Below, piece by piece: positions 12,412 to 13,089 of a stretch of 13,089 bases of DNA. Under the pieces are notes generated by a model. It saw only the letters and a program-made list of their open reading frames with translations. It did not search any database and was not told the origin of the DNA. A program made the translations under genes and the position numbers. The stretch is taken from positions 1-13,089 of the forward strand of contig JBKPDY010000114.1 of the NCBI GenBank assembly GCA_046728155.1. The letters are read 5' to 3'. This DNA comes from CAWDLX01 sp046728155 (GTDB lineage: Bacteria; Actinomycetota; Actinomycetes; Mycobacteriales; Micromonosporaceae). Position 1 is the first letter of the stretch, and each line of letters starts with the position of its first letter.

Positions 12412-12912
12412 ATGATCGTCCGTACGGCTGAACCGGCAGAGTACGCCACCATCGGCGCGCTGACCGTCGCCGCGTACCGGGCTGACGGCCAGCTCGGCGG
12501 CGACCACGGATACGAGTCGACGCTGGCCGATGTCGCGGCCCGAGCCGAATCCGGCGAGGTCCTGGTCGCGATCGGCGATGACGGCGCTGTGCTCGGCGGG
12601 GTCACGCTGGTACGTCCCGGCTCGCCCTACGCGGAGTTGTCGGCAGAAGGTGAGTTCGAGTTCCGGATGCTCGCCGTGGACCCGGTCGCCAAGGGACGTG
12701 GCGTCGGCGAGGCACTGGTACGGACGTGTATCCAACGCGCGGTGGCCGCGGACGCGAAGGCGGTCGTGATCTTCGTACGGGACTTCGCCGTACGGGCACA
12801 GCGGTTGTACGAACGGCTCGGTTTCCTGCGGACGCCCGAATTGGACTGGTCGCCATACCCCGGAGTCACGTTGCTCGCCCTGCGGTTGCCGCTGGAGCAG
12901 CTCATCCGCTAA
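12412..12912 (+). CDS. GNAT family N-acetyltransferase
   Basis: Transfers an acetyl group from acetyl-CoA to an unknown amine. The 166 residues carry motif A at about 86-102 (MLAVDPVAKGRGVGEALV, with the R/KGxGxG pyrophosphate loop) and motif B with AQRLYERLGF near the C-terminus. The start could be ATG at 12412 or TTG at 12403, the latter overlapping the carrier-gene stop (TTGA). Either way the gene is tightly linked to the biotinyl carrier gene and probably co-translated. The family also contains RimI-like protein acetyltransferases, but nothing fixes the substrate. The last codons lie in the first unit of a 65-bp-period repeat. Confidence 0.9.
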   Translation: MIVRTAEPAEYATIGALTVAAYRADGQLGGDHGYESTLADVAARAESGEVLVAIGDDGAVLGGVTLVRPGSPYAELSAEGEFEFRMLAVDPVAKGRGVGEALVRTCIQRAVAADAKAVVIFVRDFAVRAQRLYERLGFLRTPELDWSPYPGVTLLALRLPLEQLIR

Positions 12913-13035
12913 AAACCGTTCGTAGGCTGCGGTGCCTCGCTCAACGCTCGGCTCCTCGCACTCACGTCATCCGCCAAGGACCGTTCGTAGGCTGCGGTGC
13001 CTCGCTCAACGCTCGGCTCCTCGCACTCACGTCAT
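12903..13035. repeat. 65-bp-period tandem repeat with a perfect 56-bp core
   Basis: The 56 bp at 12915-12970 recur without mismatch at 12980-13035. The period-65 match extends left: CATCCGCTAAAAACCGTT (12903-12920) against CATCCGCCAAGGACCGTT (12968-12985). Unit 1 includes the last codons and TAA of the acetyltransferase; the end of unit 2 includes the TGA of the convergent gene. The core contains CTCGCTCAACGCTCGGCTCC, related to the GAGCGAGCG words found elsewhere in the window. Confidence 0.95.
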
Positions 13036-13089
13036 TCGATGAGTTCGAGCGCGACGCTGAGGGCGGCCTCGCTGCGTTCCTCGTCGGTC
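13032..13089 (-). CDS. C-terminal end of an unidentified minus-strand gene (partial)
   Basis: The minus strand reads TDEERSEAALSVALELIE then TGA (13032-13034), open to the window edge. Composition and G/C third positions fit coding sequence convergent with the acetyltransferase. Eighteen codons are too few to name it. A sensor kinase lies near this locus in mycobacteria (Rv3220c), but I cannot connect the two from this fragment. Confidence 0.55.
   Translation of the reverse strand, partial: TDEERSEAALSVALELIE

Noticed and set aside
12903..13035. CRISPR array
   Set aside because: Only two repeat units, the repeat is 56 bp and the 9-bp spacer is too short; no cas genes.

Overview
The window is chromosomal DNA from a high-G+C actinomycete. 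G/C dominates third codon positions, GTG starts are common, and several genes are lineage markers for Actinomycetota: a WhiB-like regulator, a sigma-R/RsrA pair, a 24-residue bL37 ribosomal protein, a TB7.3-like 71-residue biotinyl carrier and an HisN-type histidinol-phosphatase. The gene order (SRAP protein, aroA, rsgA, sigR/sigH, rsrA/rshA, small biotinyl protein, WhiB-like gene nearby) resembles the aroA-sigH neighbourhood of mycobacteria and streptomycetes. The protein style and the dense short intergenic repeats make me favour Micromonosporaceae, but that family-level call is inference.

Layout. Bases 1-2207 (minus strand) hold a ChrA-type transporter followed by an NDH-2-like flavoprotein that runs off the left edge. 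A 140-bp divergent region with two palindromes separates chrA from asd (plus strand, 2348-3367). Convergent to asd is a drug/metabolite-type membrane protein (3482-4474, minus), then hisN (4566-5360, minus). hisN diverges from a DUF2087 regulator-like gene (5412-5939, plus) across 51 bp. After a 21-bp tandem repeat and a long inverted repeat come rsgA and aroA (minus, overlapping by 4 bp), divergent from an SRAP-domain gene (8389-9099, plus). The rest of the plus strand carries a WhiB-like gene, an alpha/beta hydrolase, sigR-rsrA, a biotinyl carrier and a GNAT acetyltransferase. A 24-codon bL37 gene lies on the minus strand between rsrA and the carrier gene. The right edge holds a 65-bp-period tandem repeat and the last codons of an unidentified minus-strand gene.

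How the genes relate. aroA (shikimate), hisN (histidine) and asd (aspartate family) are amino-acid biosynthesis genes. rsgA and bL37 act at the ribosome. The SRAP protein protects abasic sites in single-stranded DNA. sigR-rsrA is a thiol-redox switch with Cys and His at the positions known from Streptomyces coelicolor RsrA. Upstream of sigR there is an exact GGAAT-N18-GTT promoter and an in-frame N-terminal extension, which suggests an autoregulated long isoform.

The window is mostly core genome. I see no phage, IS element, CRISPR array, tRNA, rRNA or defence system. The most interesting signals are regulatory: the two-promoter/two-start layout of sigR, a repeated leaderless-promoter geometry (TANNNT, 6-8 nt, start codon), a 14-mer recurring in asd and aroA, and tandem repeats that absorb the stop codons of neighbouring genes.
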